A stretch of 64,000 bases of DNA from Saccharospirillum sp. (GCA_022565595.1 JAIUML010000011.1:62001-126000), one strand, 5' to 3'; shown: positions 27,824 to 40,616, counted from the stretch's first letter. Notes: a model not told the origin generated them from the letters alone. Numbers and translations are program-made.

Positions 27824-29191
27824 TTAACGCACTACGCGATAACAGGGAACGTACTCGCTGCCGGGCAATTTCATGCGTTGTTGTTTTACAAAGGAGGACA
27901 GCAACTCGTCCAGCGGCTCCATGATTTCGGCATCGCCGTGAATTTCGTAAGGGCCATGCTGTTCAATCAGGCGAATGCCCTGTTCCTTGACGTTACCGGC
28001 AACAATGCCGCTGAATGCCCGGCGCAGATTGGCAGCAAGGCGGTGTACCGGCATGTTTTTGCTCAATGCCAGTTTGGCCATGTTTTCGTGCGTGGGTTCG
28101 AATGGATGCTGGTATTCCTCGTCAATGTGCAGTTGCCAGTTGAAGTGATAGGCATCGACCCGGTCACGTCGAAACTCGCGTACGCGTTTCATGCCCTGGG
28201 CCATTTCACGAGCAGCCTGGGCGAAGTCACCAATGACGATCTTGTAGCGTTGTTGTGCTTCAAAACCCAGGGTGTGGGCGATGAACTCGTGTAACTGTTG
28301 GAAATAGGCCTCACTGCTCTTGGGTCCGGTCAGAACCAGGGGGAAGGGCAGTTCCTTGTTGTCCGGGTGCAGCAGTATGCCAAGAAAATACAGCAGTTCT
28401 TCCGCGGTACCAGCGCCACCGGGGAAGATGATGATGCCGTGGCCGACGCGGACAAAGGCTTCGAGGCGTTTTTCAATGTCAGGCAGAATCACCAGTTCGT
28501 TGACGATGGGGTTGGGCGCTTCGGCGGCGATGATGCCGGGCTCCGTCAGGCCGAGGTAACGGCCATTGCGAATGCGTTGTTTGGCGTGTGCAATGGTGGC
28601 CCCTTTCATCGGGCCTTTCATGGCGCCTGGGCCACAGCCGGTACAGATGTCGAGGCCGCGCAGCCCGAGTTCATGACCGACATCCTTGGTGTATTCGTAC
28701 TCTTCGTGACTGATGGAGTGACCGCCCCAACAGACCACCATTCTGGGCTCTTCGCCGGGTATCATGGCGCGGGCGTTGCGCAGCAGGTGGAAAACGTAGT
28801 CAGTAACCCCCTCGCTGCTGTCGAAGTTGATGCGCTGGCTGTCGATTTCACTCTGGGTGTATACGATGTCGCGCAGAGCGGAGAACAACATTTCTCTCGT
28901 AGAGGCGATCATCTCTCCGTCGACAAAGGCGTCAGCCGGTGCGTTGTGCAGGTTAAGACGGATGCCTCTGTCCTGCTGCACGATCTCGATGCGAAAATCA
29001 GGATGAGATTCGAGAATGGTTTTGGCGTTGTCGATGTTGGAGCCGGTATTCAAAATGGCCAGGGCACAGCAACGAAACAGCTCATAGAGGCCGTTTTCGC
29101 CGACGGATTTGAGTTTCTGGACTTCCAGTTGGGAAAGGACTTCCAGGCTGCCTTTGGGAGTAACGGAGGCATTCACGGTATTCTTGCGCAT
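27824..29191 (-). CDS. ppnN: Pyrimidine/purine nucleotide 5'-monophosphate nucleosidase
   Basis: A 455-residue LOG-family enzyme (YgdH/PpnN). In E. coli it cleaves nucleoside monophosphates to base and ribose 5-phosphate and is stimulated by (p)ppGpp. The central Rossmann-like LOG domain holds the motif PGGAGTAEELLYF and the preceding GCGPGAMKGPMKGA; N- and C-terminal family-specific domains flank it (start MRKNTVNASVTPKGSLEVLS). Length matches E. coli PpnN (454). Stand-alone gene with its own terminator. Confidence 0.93.
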   Translation of the reverse strand: MRKNTVNASVTPKGSLEVLSQLEVQKLKSVGENGLYELFRCCALAILNTGSNIDNAKTILESHPDFRIEIVQQDRGIRLNLHNAPADAFVDGEMIASTREMLFSALRDIVYTQSEIDSQRINFDSSEGVTDYVFHLLRNARAMIPGEEPRMVVCWGGHSISHEEYEYTKDVGHELGLRGLDICTGCGPGAMKGPMKGATIAHAKQRIRNGRYLGLTEPGIIAAEAPNPIVNELVILPDIEKRLEAFVRVGHGIIIFPGGAGTAEELLYFLGILLHPDNKELPFPLVLTGPKSSEAYFQQLHEFIAHTLGFEAQQRYKIVIGDFAQAAREMAQGMKRVREFRRDRVDAYHFNWQLHIDEEYQHPFEPTHENMAKLALSKNMPVHRLAANLRRAFSGIVAGNVKEQGIRLIEQHGPYEIHGDAEIMEPLDELLSSFVKQQRMKLPGSEYVPCYRVVR

Positions 29192-29239
29192 TCGGTTTCC
29201 TGAGTGGGTCGGTTGATGGTGGGGCGAGACGTCGGACCG

Positions 29240-29314
29240 CCCCAGCCCCTCTCCCTTTCAGGGTAAGAGGGGGCTAAGAGCCCTCTCCCTCGGGAGAGGG
29301 TTGGGTGAGGGGTG
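29240..29314. repeat. GC-rich palindromic intergenic repeat
   Basis: A C/G-rich stretch built from two related arms. The best hairpin is CCCTCTCCC-TC-GGGAGAGGG at 29281-29300 with a nine-base perfect stem; it is followed by TTGGGTGAGGGG. A second, larger fold pairs AGCCCCTCT with AGAGGGGGCT (29244-29275). Similar sequence is common as a dispersed repeat in many proteobacteria. It lies between ppnN and thrB and could end thrB transcription. Confidence 0.6.
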
Positions 29315-29340
29315 TTTCACTGTCTTCAATTCCCACAACA

Positions 29341-30297
29341 TCACATTAGTCCAAGTTTGAACGCTTCGCCCAGTTCAGCCAGGTGATCCATGCAATATGT
29401 AGCAATCAGCCGCATGGGCTCAGGATCCTTGACCTGAATGCTATCACTACCACTGTGTTGGGCGGCGGCGAGGGCTCGGCTGAGCCAGAAGCGAGTGGTA
29501 GCCTGCACCATCAGGGCAGGCAAGGCATCAATTTCGCTGTTTTCTAACGAACGGACCTGGTGGTAAGCCGCTGCGAAGTCGACGCAGCGTTGGGTATCCG
29601 GCAGGCCCTGGTCGTTGAGGCACCAGTCAATCATGCAGACGGCGATATCAAGAGCATAGGCGTCATAGCCGGCAAAATACCAGTCGATGATGCCGTTGAG
29701 CTGGTCGTCGACAAACAGAGCGTTGTCGTGAAAGAGGTCGGCGTGAATGATGCCGGCTGGCAGCTCTGAGGGTATGGCGTCGATGACGGTAAGCACGCGG
29801 GCAAGGGTTTCTGCGTGGGCTTCGCTGAGCTCAGGCATGAGCTGGCGCGCGGTGGTGGCGATCCACAGGCGATTGTGGCTGTGTTCGCGGTGTTCGTTGA
29901 AGTCTTCGGTGCTGCGATGAATATTGGCCAGGGCTCTGGCCAAGGTGTCAGCGTGCTGCGTGCTGGGTTGGTGGTGCTTGCCAGAGACACGCTCAAAGAG
30001 CACGGCGGGTTTGCCCCTGATGGTGGTCAGAAATTCGCCCTCTGCGGTGCGAAACGGCTGTGGCACGGCGCATTGGTGGTCGTGCAGGTGTTCACCGAGG
30101 CTGAGAAAGAAGGGCAGTTCTTCCGCGCTGTGTTTTTCGAAGAGGGTGAGTACGAACTGGGCGAGGTCGGTATCGACAAAGTAGTTGGTGTTCTCGGTCC
30201 CGGCCTGTATGCCACTGTGAGCCTGGTACTGGCCCAGAGTGTACTGGCTGAGCAGGGTTTCGATGTCCTGTTGAGACAGTTCGGTAAAAACAGACAT
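29341..30297 (-). CDS. thrB: Homoserine kinase (kinase-fold type)
   Basis: A 318-residue homoserine kinase of the aminoglycoside-phosphotransferase fold, the type found in Pseudomonas, which differs from the GHMP-type ThrB of E. coli. It phosphorylates homoserine on the way to threonine. Motifs: AGTENTNYFVDT in the N-lobe, the catalytic loop GIIHADLFHDNALF, and the metal-binding IIDWYFAGYDAYALD. The neighbouring position of polA, divergently arranged, matches the Pseudomonas gene order. Confidence 0.9.
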   Translation of the reverse strand: MSVFTELSQQDIETLLSQYTLGQYQAHSGIQAGTENTNYFVDTDLAQFVLTLFEKHSAEELPFFLSLGEHLHDHQCAVPQPFRTAEGEFLTTIRGKPAVLFERVSGKHHQPSTQHADTLARALANIHRSTEDFNEHREHSHNRLWIATTARQLMPELSEAHAETLARVLTVIDAIPSELPAGIIHADLFHDNALFVDDQLNGIIDWYFAGYDAYALDIAVCMIDWCLNDQGLPDTQRCVDFAAAYHQVRSLENSEIDALPALMVQATTRFWLSRALAAAQHSGSDSIQVKDPEPMRLIATYCMDHLAELGEAFKLGLM

Positions 30298-30400
30298 AGG
30301 GCTACTGCGTTATATTGGAGTCGGGGCAGTATAAACGCAGTTTCCGGTTGGGCACACCCTGAAATGGCGATTCCTTACTCATGGTTCTCGACGGGAACCC

Positions 30401-30513
30401 GTGCAGGCTATTGGGGGTGCTCATTCAGGGTCGGCGTAAACCCTTCCATGGGGCCTGGACCGCAGCATCCCTGCTGCGGACCCCCCTGTATGAGCACCCC
30501 CAACATCCAGCAC
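30401..30513. repeat. Structured intergenic repeat, copy B (thrB-polA)
   Basis: A long inverted repeat: 30401-30430 pairs with 30484-30513 at 26 of 30 positions, including TTGGGGGTGCTCAT matched exactly by ATGAGCACCCCCAA. Within it lies a perfect hairpin CCGCAGCA-TCCC-TGCTGCGG (30460-30479). The core 30427-30481 is homologous to copy A at 15275-15329. The element fills much of the 283 bases between thrB and polA; the flanks presumably hold both promoters. Confidence 0.65.
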
Positions 30514-30580
30514 TAGCCTATTGTGAACTCATCAACTTGAGGTGATAAGATGGCTAAATATACCAAGGAATATACAACTG

Positions 30581-33412
30581 ATGTCAGAAAGCAGTAATAA
30601 CAAAGCCCCGGTAGTTCTGGTCGATGGGTCGTCCTATTTGTTTCGGGCCTTTCATGCGCTGCCGCCGTTGACCAACTCGCAGGGCCAGCAAACCGGTGCC
30701 ATCAAGGGTGTGATCTCGATGATTCGCAAGCTGGTGACGGAATACCCGGAGAGCTGTATAGCGGTCATCTTTGATGCCAAGGGGCCGACTTTCCGCAATG
30801 AGATGTATGCGGATTACAAGGCGAATCGGCCGCCGATGCCGGATGAATTGCGCGAGCAGATTGAGCCGATTCACAGCATTATTCGCGCCATGGGTTTGCC
30901 GCTGCTGAGTATCGGTGGTGTGGAAGCCGATGACGTGATTGGTACTCTGGCGCATGAGGCGACGAACAAGCAGCTTGATTGTCTGGTCAGCACAGGCGAC
31001 AAGGACATGGCCCAGTTGGTGAGTGATCACGTCACCCTGGTCGATACCATGAAGAACGAGACGCTGAACCCGGAGGCGGTGAACAACAAGTACGGCTTTC
31101 CGCCCGAGCGGATGATCGATTACCTGGCGCTGATGGGTGACAAGGTCGACAACATTCCCGGTGTGCCGGGTGTTGGTCAGAAGACAGCGCTGGCGTTGAT
31201 CCAGGGCTTGGGTGGCCTGGATGATATCTACGCCAATCTCGACAAGATCAAGGATCTGGAGTTCCGTGGTGCCAAGACCATGGCTGCGAAACTGGAAGAG
31301 CACAAGGATCAGGCTTATCTGAGTTACGAGTTGGCGACCATCAAGCTGGATGTCGACCTTGATATTACGCTGGAGGCGCTGAAACCAGACGCCGCTAACG
31401 AAGAAGCCTTGCTGGCGCTGTATCAGCAGTATGAGTTCAAGACCTGGATTCGTGAACTCAGTGGCGAGACCGATCGCAAGGGTTCCGCTGGCAGTGACCA
31501 AACACCAGCATCCAGTCATTCAACGTCATCCAACAAGACGCTCTCCGCTGCCACTTTGCCCGAGTTGATCGAGCCGGAGCAGATCGAGTATCAGCAACTG
31601 ACCGACGAGAGCGCCTTGAAATCCTTTCTTGACCGAGCCGAGCGGGAGGGGCAACTGACTCTGTTGCCGGTGCGGGCGGCCGGGCATTATCACGAGTCAG
31701 ACCTGGTCGGAATGGGTCTGGCCATTGCGCCTGGCGTGGCAGCCTATGTGCCGGTGAAGGCGGAACAGGGCGATACGCTGGAGGAGCAGACGCTCTGGGC
31801 TTTATTGAAGCCGGTACTGGGCAGTTATCACGTTCGCAAGACGGGTTACGATTTCAAGGCGTTGTGGCACCTGTTGATACCGCGCGAGCTGGATGCCGCC
31901 CACCTGGGGCGGGATGTCCAGTTGATGGCCTTCGTCTACGACAGTACGGTGCGTCGTGACAAAGGGCTGAGCAACCATTTCAGCCCGCTGAGCCTGGATA
32001 ACCTGTTCCGGCAGTATCTCGAGAAAGACCCGTCTACCATCGAAGACTTGCTGGGCAAATTCGGTAAGCGACAGATGCCGGTGGATAGTGCCGACCCGGA
32101 ACAACTGGGTGCCTGGATGGCCGAGCGCGCTGACTTGACGCTGCGCCTGGCGGACTGGCTCGAAGTCACGTTGAGAGGGCGGGAACTCACCAATGTGTAT
32201 GAGTTGATCGAGAAGCCGCTGTCGCGGGTTCTGGCCGAAGTGGAAGACAACGGCACCCTGCTCGATACGGTTTATATCCGTCAGCTCAGTCACGACTTCA
32301 ATGTTCGGCTCGACGAACTGAAAACCCAGTGTCATTCCCAGGCCGGAGTTGAGTTCAACCTGGATTCACCGAAACAATTGGGCGAAGTTCTGTTCCAGAA
32401 AATGGCATTGCCGGTTGTATCCAAAACCGCCAGCGGCGCCCCCTCGACCAACGAAGAAGTGCTGAACGAACTGGCGCAACAGGGGTATGAATTACCAACA
32501 CTGATTCTGCAGTACCGCCATCTGCGCAAGCTGGTGGGAACCTACACCGAGCCGCTGCCTGAATTGGTCGAAGCCCGTACCGGCCGTTTGCACACCAGCT
32601 ACAACCAGACCGGCGCACAAACCGGGCGGCTCTCTTCCACCGACCCCAATCTGCAGAACATCCCCATTCGCAGCGAAGAAGGGCGCTCCATTCGCAAGGC
32701 GTTCGTCGCGCCCAAGGGTTACAAAATCCTGGCGGCCGACTACTCACAGATAGAGCTGCGCATCATGACGCACCTGTCGCAGGACGCCAACCTGATCACC
32801 GCCTTCCGCGAAGGCAAGGACATCCACAAGGCCACCGCTGCCGAGGTGATGGGCATACCCGAAGCCGAAGTCACCAACGAGCAACGCCGCTCGGCCAAGG
32901 CCATCAACTTCGGGCTGATCTACGGCATGTCCGCCTTTGGCCTGGCCAAACAGTTGGGCATCAGCCGCACCGACGCCAAAACCTACGTCGATACCTATTT
33001 CGAACGCTACCCAGGTGTGCGGCGCTATATGGAAGAAACCCGAGCCGAAGCCGCCGAAACGGGTTACGTCGAAACCGTGTTCGGTCGCCGCCTCTATCTA
33101 CCGGACATTCAGGCTGGCACCCAGATGCTGCGTCGCGCCGCCGAACGTACTGCCATTAACGCACCCATGCAGGGCACAGCGGCCGACATCATCAAGATGG
33201 CCATGGTCGACGTCGCCAACTGGCTGCACAAGAGTCGCTTGCGGGCACAGATGATCATGCAAGTGCACGATGAACTGGTATTCGAAGTCCACCCGGACGA
33301 CCTCGACGCCGTCACCGAAGGCGTCACCTTCCGCATGCAACACTGCGCCAGCCTGGATGTGCCATTGATTGTTGATGTGGGTGTTGGCGACAACTGGGAC
33401 GAGGCGCATTGA
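30581..33412 (+). CDS. polA: DNA polymerase I, with degenerate proofreading site
   Basis: A 943-residue three-domain enzyme for Okazaki fragment processing and repair. The 5' nuclease domain (1 to about 300) keeps its acidic residues (VDGSSYLFRAFH, VEADDVIG, STGDKDMAQL). The polymerase domain has motif A DYSQIELR, motif B RRSAKAINFGLIYG and motif C QVHDELVFEV. In the 3'-5' exonuclease domain, the Exo I motif DTET of E. coli (Asp355, Glu357) aligns with LLPV, so the two metal ligands are Leu362 and Val364. The later Asp residues (GYDFK and ADLTLRL) are kept. Proofreading is therefore probably lost. The ATG at 30581 starts the conserved N-terminus. Confidence 0.95.
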   Translation: MSESSNNKAPVVLVDGSSYLFRAFHALPPLTNSQGQQTGAIKGVISMIRKLVTEYPESCIAVIFDAKGPTFRNEMYADYKANRPPMPDELREQIEPIHSIIRAMGLPLLSIGGVEADDVIGTLAHEATNKQLDCLVSTGDKDMAQLVSDHVTLVDTMKNETLNPEAVNNKYGFPPERMIDYLALMGDKVDNIPGVPGVGQKTALALIQGLGGLDDIYANLDKIKDLEFRGAKTMAAKLEEHKDQAYLSYELATIKLDVDLDITLEALKPDAANEEALLALYQQYEFKTWIRELSGETDRKGSAGSDQTPASSHSTSSNKTLSAATLPELIEPEQIEYQQLTDESALKSFLDRAEREGQLTLLPVRAAGHYHESDLVGMGLAIAPGVAAYVPVKAEQGDTLEEQTLWALLKPVLGSYHVRKTGYDFKALWHLLIPRELDAAHLGRDVQLMAFVYDSTVRRDKGLSNHFSPLSLDNLFRQYLEKDPSTIEDLLGKFGKRQMPVDSADPEQLGAWMAERADLTLRLADWLEVTLRGRELTNVYELIEKPLSRVLAEVEDNGTLLDTVYIRQLSHDFNVRLDELKTQCHSQAGVEFNLDSPKQLGEVLFQKMALPVVSKTASGAPSTNEEVLNELAQQGYELPTLILQYRHLRKLVGTYTEPLPELVEARTGRLHTSYNQTGAQTGRLSSTDPNLQNIPIRSEEGRSIRKAFVAPKGYKILAADYSQIELRIMTHLSQDANLITAFREGKDIHKATAAEVMGIPEAEVTNEQRRSAKAINFGLIYGMSAFGLAKQLGISRTDAKTYVDTYFERYPGVRRYMEETRAEAAETGYVETVFGRRLYLPDIQAGTQMLRRAAERTAINAPMQGTAADIIKMAMVDVANWLHKSRLRAQMIMQVHDELVFEVHPDDLDAVTEGVTFRMQHCASLDVPLIVDVGVGDNWDEAH

Positions 33413-33474
33413 TTGATGGTGGAATGATTGCCAAATAATTTGAAAGCAACTCAATAACGCATTACCCTATACAA
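33413..33474. other. Gap between polA and the TPP riboswitch
   Basis: About 60 AT-rich bases that must hold the thi operon promoter. No consensus -35/-10 pair could be fixed, and no terminator hairpin for polA is visible. Confidence 0.4.
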
Positions 33475-33568
33475 CGTCTTGTCGGAGTGCCGGGCTTTTG
33501 CCTGGCTGAGATCGCATCAGCGGGATCCGTCGAACCTGATCGAGTTAATGCTCGCGAAGGGAACAAGA
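33475..33568 (+). ncRNA. TPP riboswitch (THI element)
   Basis: The conserved thi-box blocks appear in order: GTCGGAGTGCC, then GGCTGAGATCGC, then CGAACCTGATC, then GTTAATGCTCGCGAAGGGAACAAG split over 33543-33568. The aptamer binds thiamine pyrophosphate and switches off the genes downstream, thiC-thiDE-thiS-thiG-thiH. About 200 bases of leader remain between the aptamer and the thiC start codon. Confidence 0.95.
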
Positions 33569-33641
33569 GAAGGTTGGTTTCTCTAACCGGCCTCGGGTCC
33601 GTTCCACAGTCTCTGGATCGACCCCTTGTTTGAATCGACGC

Positions 33642-33686
33642 AGACAGCAGGCGCTCGATTCAGCGCCTTCCCTGTCTGTGTTGTTT
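33642..33686 (+). terminator. Probable riboswitch-controlled terminator before thiC
   Basis: AGACAG and CTGTCT (33642-33647, 33672-33677) flank an inner 7-base stem AGGCGCT/AGCGCCT (33649-33655, 33662-33668), and the hairpin is followed by GTGTTGTTT. It lies about 75 bases after the TPP aptamer and 80 before thiC. An attenuator is the simplest reading; an antiterminator partner was not worked out. Confidence 0.6.
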
Positions 33687-33700
33687 CATCGAAAACGTGA

Positions 33701-37220
<3,520 letters not shown>

Positions 37221-37236
<16 letters not shown>

Positions 37237-37421
37237 ATGGGTTGACGCAGCAGTACCCGGAGCAAGGCACACTGCAGGCGCTGATTGAACAGCATTATGG
37301 CGCCCGGCCTGGCATGGCGGTGGCGCTGAACAATGAGGTGATACCTGCCAGCGCCTGGGCCACCACCGAGGTGAAACCCAGAGATCGTATCGATGTTTTC
37401 CAGGCCGTTGCGGGGGGCTAA
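37221..37421 (+). CDS. thiS: Sulfur carrier protein ThiS
   Basis: A 66-residue ubiquitin-like protein ending in the required Gly-Gly (VFQAVAGG). Its C-terminal glycine is turned into a thiocarboxylate that gives sulfur to the thiazole ring made by ThiG. It overlaps the end of thiDE by 16 bases and lies three bases before thiG. No thiF adenylyltransferase gene is found in this operon. Confidence 0.95.
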
Positions 37422-37424
37422 CGC

Positions 37425-38195
37425 ATGTTGACCATTGCCAACCGACGTTTTAAATCTCGTTTGCTGACCGGAACCGGCAAGTTCGGCCACCATCAAACCA
37501 TGCTGGCTGCCTTGAAAGCCTCAGGTACCGAACTGGTTACCCTGGCCTTGCGTCGGCTGGAGCCAGGCGAACGCGATGTGCTCTTTGCACCCTTGAGCCA
37601 GGCCGGCTATCAGCTGCTGCCCAATACCTCCGGAGCTCGAACTGCCGCCGAAGCGGTGCAGGCCGCCCGCCTGGCGCGTGAAGCCATGGGCACCCACTGG
37701 CTCAAACTGGAGATTCACCCGGACCCACGCTGGCTGATGCCGGACCCGGTTGAAACCCTGGCGGCGGCCGAGCAACTGGTGCGCGAGGGCTTTGTGGTGT
37801 TGCCCTATGTGCATGCCGACCCGGTGCTGTGCAAGCGGCTTGAGGAAGTCGGCTGCGCAGCGGTCATGCCGTTGGGCTCGCCCATTGGTTCCAATCAGGG
37901 CCTGCAAAGCCGGGTATTTCTGCAGATCATCATCGAGCAGAGCCAGGTGCCGGTCATCGTGGATGCCGGTATTGGTGCGCCGTCCGATGCCACCCTCGCA
38001 ATGGAACTGGGAGCCGATGCCGTTCTGGTGAATACTGCCATCGCTTCGGCACAGGATCCGGTAGCCATGGCTCGAGCCTTTCAGGATGCCGTTCAGGCCG
38101 GTCGCCAGGCCTTTGAAGCGGGTCTTGCCGGGCAGCGGCTGGACGCCTCCGCATCCAGCCCGTTGACGGATTTTCTGATGGAGCAACAACCATGA
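37425..38195 (+). CDS. thiG: Thiazole synthase ThiG
   Basis: A 256-residue TIM-barrel enzyme forming the thiazole phosphate of thiamine from deoxyxylulose phosphate, dehydroglycine and ThiS thiocarboxylate. Motifs: [47 protein letters not shown] (with the Schiff-base lysine region), [14 protein letters not shown] and [20 protein letters not shown]. Overlaps thiH by four bases. Length is normal. Confidence 0.96.
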   Translation: MLTIANRRFKSRLLTGTGKFGHHQTMLAALKASGTELVTLALRRLEPGERDVLFAPLSQAGYQLLPNTSGARTAAEAVQAARLAREAMGTHWLKLEIHPDPRWLMPDPVETLAAAEQLVREGFVVLPYVHADPVLCKRLEEVGCAAVMPLGSPIGSNQGLQSRVFLQIIIEQSQVPVIVDAGIGAPSDATLAMELGADAVLVNTAIASAQDPVAMARAFQDAVQAGRQAFEAGLAGQRLDASASSPLTDFLMEQQP

Positions 38196-39310
38196 ATTTT
38201 GCCAGCTGGCTCGCCGAGCAGGACAGGCACCAGACAGGGCTGTCGCTCCATGCCAAAACCGCCGCCGATGTTGAGCGTGCCCTGATTCGACCGCAACGCG
38301 ATCTCGAAGACTTCAAGGCGTTGCTCAGCCCGGCCGCCGAACCCTACCTGGAGGCGATGGCACAAGCCAGTCAGCGCCTGACGCGGCAGCGATTCGGCAT
38401 GACGCAGCAGCTTTTCGCGCCTCTCTACCTGAGCAACGCCTGTGCCAATGAATGCACCTACTGCGGCTTCTCGATGAGCAACAAGCTGCGCCGCAAGGTG
38501 CTGAATGCTCAGGAGCTGGATGCGGAGGCCAGGGTGCTGAAGCAGCGAGGTTTTGAACATCTGTTGCTGGTCGCAGGCGAAGCTCCCAGGGTTGTAGGCG
38601 TCGACTATTATCGCAAGGCGCTGGCCCAGTTGCAGCCGCAGTTCGCGCAACTGAGTCTGGAAGTGCAACCCTTGATGCAGGCCGATTATGAGCAACTGAG
38701 ACCGCACGGACTGCACGCAGTGCTGATTTATCAGGAAACCTACGACCCTCATTGCTACCAGCGCTACCACACCCGAGGTCAGAAGCAGGATTTTGCCTTT
38801 CGACTGAACGCACCCGATGAGGCCGGCGCGGCCGGTGTGCACAAGCTGGGGTTGGGGGTCTTGCTGGGGCTGACAGACTGGCGCCTGGACAGCCTGGCCT
38901 GTGCCTGGCACCTGAATTGGCTGGCCAGACGGCACTGGCGTACCCGCTTTTCTTTGTCTTTCCCTCGATTGAGGCCGGCCGAAGGCGATTTCCAGGTGCC
39001 CAACCCGGTCAGTGATCGAGCCCTGGTGCAACTGCTCTGCGCCTGGCGCCTGTTCAGCCCGGATCTGGAACTGACGCTTTCAACGCGTGAATCACCGGCA
39101 CTGCGTGATCGACTTGTATCACTGGGAATCACCAGCATGAGTGCCGCCTCTTCGACCCGGCCTGGCGGTTACGCCGAAGCGGAAGGTGGCACGTTGGAGC
39201 AGTTCAGCACCGACGACCAGCGCTCGGTGCCAGCCCTTGTCGAGCGGCTTCAGCAACTGAAATATCAGCCAGTCTGGAAGGACTGGTCGCCAGCCTTGAG
39301 CGCTTTCTAG
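38192..39310 (+). CDS. thiH: 2-iminoacetate synthase ThiH (radical SAM)
   Basis: A 372-residue radical SAM enzyme that splits tyrosine into p-cresol and dehydroglycine for thiazole synthesis. The cluster motif CxxxCxxC is at Cys84, Cys88 and Cys91 ([10 protein letters not shown]). Other family blocks are [15 protein letters not shown] and [14 protein letters not shown]. Last gene of the thi operon. Use of ThiH rather than glycine oxidase (ThiO) is the arrangement of E. coli. Confidence 0.96.
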   Translation: MNFASWLAEQDRHQTGLSLHAKTAADVERALIRPQRDLEDFKALLSPAAEPYLEAMAQASQRLTRQRFGMTQQLFAPLYLSNACANECTYCGFSMSNKLRRKVLNAQELDAEARVLKQRGFEHLLLVAGEAPRVVGVDYYRKALAQLQPQFAQLSLEVQPLMQADYEQLRPHGLHAVLIYQETYDPHCYQRYHTRGQKQDFAFRLNAPDEAGAAGVHKLGLGVLLGLTDWRLDSLACAWHLNWLARRHWRTRFSLSFPRLRPAEGDFQVPNPVSDRALVQLLCAWRLFSPDLELTLSTRESPALRDRLVSLGITSMSAASSTRPGGYAEAEGGTLEQFSTDDQRSVPALVERLQQLKYQPVWKDWSPALSAF

Positions 39311-39620
39311 TGCTCGATTGTTCGGGGGTGATCAAGGAAGTTGAGCTCCCAAACAAGCATTTCATTTCATTCTGCCTGGACTTTACTGTTAGTATTGCTG
39401 CCAATCGCTGTTTGGTCCTGGATCAGGCAATACTCGGATAATTGTCAGAAGAATTCTGCCCAGGATTTAAACCAGATCAGCAATATAACGGCACTGGCAA
39501 GTGCTATAAAAGTCATTCAAGGATCATCAATGATCCGTTGGTGACTGCGAAATTGATGTATATGGTCTATCTTGAAGAGTATAAAAGCCCGACATTGAGA
39601 CCATCGAAAGCGGAGTAGGC
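39311..39620. other. Non-coding gap between thiH and the receiver gene
   Basis: 310 bases. A possible 67-codon frame from a TTG at 39341 to 39544 would encode one hydrophobic segment (AWTLLLVLLPIAVWSWI), but its AAGGAAG sequence touches the start codon, so the site is poor and I do not call it a gene. The 3' part, AT-rich from about 39540, should hold the promoter of the receiver-CheC-cyclase operon; the ATG at 39621 has GGAG just upstream. Confidence 0.5.
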
Positions 39621-39992
39621 ATGTCGATACCAGTTCTGATTTGTGACGATTCCAGTTTTGCGCGAAAACAGGTGCAGCGTGCCATGCCGCCTGACTGGGA
39701 TGTCGAAATCACCTTTGCCAGTAACGGTGAAGAAGCGCTGGCAGCGATCAAGGCTGGCCGTGGCGAAGTGGTTTTCCTCGACCTGACCATGCCGGTCATG
39801 GACGGCTATCAAACGCTGGAACGAATCAAGGAACAGGATTTGCCCGCCATGGTCATCGTCATATCAGGCGATATTCAACCCGAGGCGGTTGCCCGCGTCA
39901 AACGCATGGGTGCCATCGACTTCATCAAGAAACCTGTAGATGCTACCAGCCTGAAAAACGTGCTGGCCGCCTACGGGCTTTACACAGAGTGA
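39621..39992 (+). CDS. CheY-like single-domain response regulator
   Basis: A 123-residue stand-alone receiver domain. The acidic pocket is Asp9 and Asp10, the phosphorylation site is Asp54 (VFLDLTMP), the switch residue is Ser82 (VIVISGD) and the lysine is Lys104 (IKKPVDA). All residues needed for phosphorylation are present. It is the first gene of a three-gene operon with a CheC phosphatase (four bases on) and a PAS-GGDEF protein. Its histidine kinase is not obvious here. Confidence 0.9.
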   Translation: MSIPVLICDDSSFARKQVQRAMPPDWDVEITFASNGEEALAAIKAGRGEVVFLDLTMPVMDGYQTLERIKEQDLPAMVIVISGDIQPEAVARVKRMGAIDFIKKPVDATSLKNVLAAYGLYTE

Positions 39993-39996
39993 CGCC

Positions 39997-40614
39997 ATGA
40001 CCGCAGCCACCGAAAAACATCTGGATGAAGAACTGCGCGATGTGTTGCAGGAGTTGTCCAATGTGGCCATGGGCCGGGCGGCCGATCTACTGGCTCGCCT
40101 GCTGGAAAATTATGTCATTTTGCCCATACCAGTCGTCAACCTTCTGGAGCGGGCTGAGCTGAACATGGCCCTGTCGTCACTGGAGGAAGTCAAGTCGGTC
40201 AGCGCTGTCTGCCAGGGCTTTGTCGGGTCACGAATCGCCGGTGAAGCGCTGATTATTTTTAACGACACCAGTTTCAATGACATTGCCGAACTGACCAATT
40301 TCGCTGGAGAAATCACGCCACAAATTGAACTCGAACTGCTGATGGATATTGCCAACATCCTTATTGGAGCCTGTCTCAAAGGGCTGGCTGAGCAACTGGA
40401 TGTCAGTTTCAGTCAAGGGCAGCCCGTGTTGTTGGGGCAGCATTTGAGTCTGCGCGACCTGGTCACCGATCAGGCTGGCAATTGGCAGCGAGCTTTGACC
40501 ATAGAGATACCCTATCGATTGGAAGGCCGTAATGTCGATTGCGATTTACTGCTGCTGTTTACCGAGGACAGCCTGAAAGTCCTGGAAGCCAAGATAGAGT
40601 ACATGATGGAGTGA
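39997..40614 (+). CDS. CheC-family chemotaxis phosphatase
   Basis: A 205-residue CheC-like protein; the family removes phosphate from CheY-type receivers. Two active-site helices are expected. The first is QELSNVAMGRAADLLARLL with Glu19 and Asn22. The second is LLMDIANILIGACLKGL with Asp117 in place of the usual Glu, and Asn120. It begins four bases after the receiver gene and ends two bases before the cyclase ATG, so the receiver next to it is the natural substrate. Confidence 0.85.
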   Translation: MTAATEKHLDEELRDVLQELSNVAMGRAADLLARLLENYVILPIPVVNLLERAELNMALSSLEEVKSVSAVCQGFVGSRIAGEALIIFNDTSFNDIAELTNFAGEITPQIELELLMDIANILIGACLKGLAEQLDVSFSQGQPVLLGQHLSLRDLVTDQAGNWQRALTIEIPYRLEGRNVDCDLLLLFTEDSLKVLEAKIEYMME

Positions 40615-40616
40615 AG

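Noticed and set aside
28298-29203. Plus-strand open frame of 301 codons opposite ppnN
   Set aside because: Antisense shadow of a conserved enzyme; no recognisable domain.
30584-31519. Minus-strand open frame of 311 codons opposite the start of polA
   Set aside because: Antisense shadow; polA motifs fix the real frame.
39341-39544. Possible 67-codon membrane peptide after thiH
   Set aside because: TTG start touching its only purine-rich site, and only one hydrophobic segment; not enough to call a gene.
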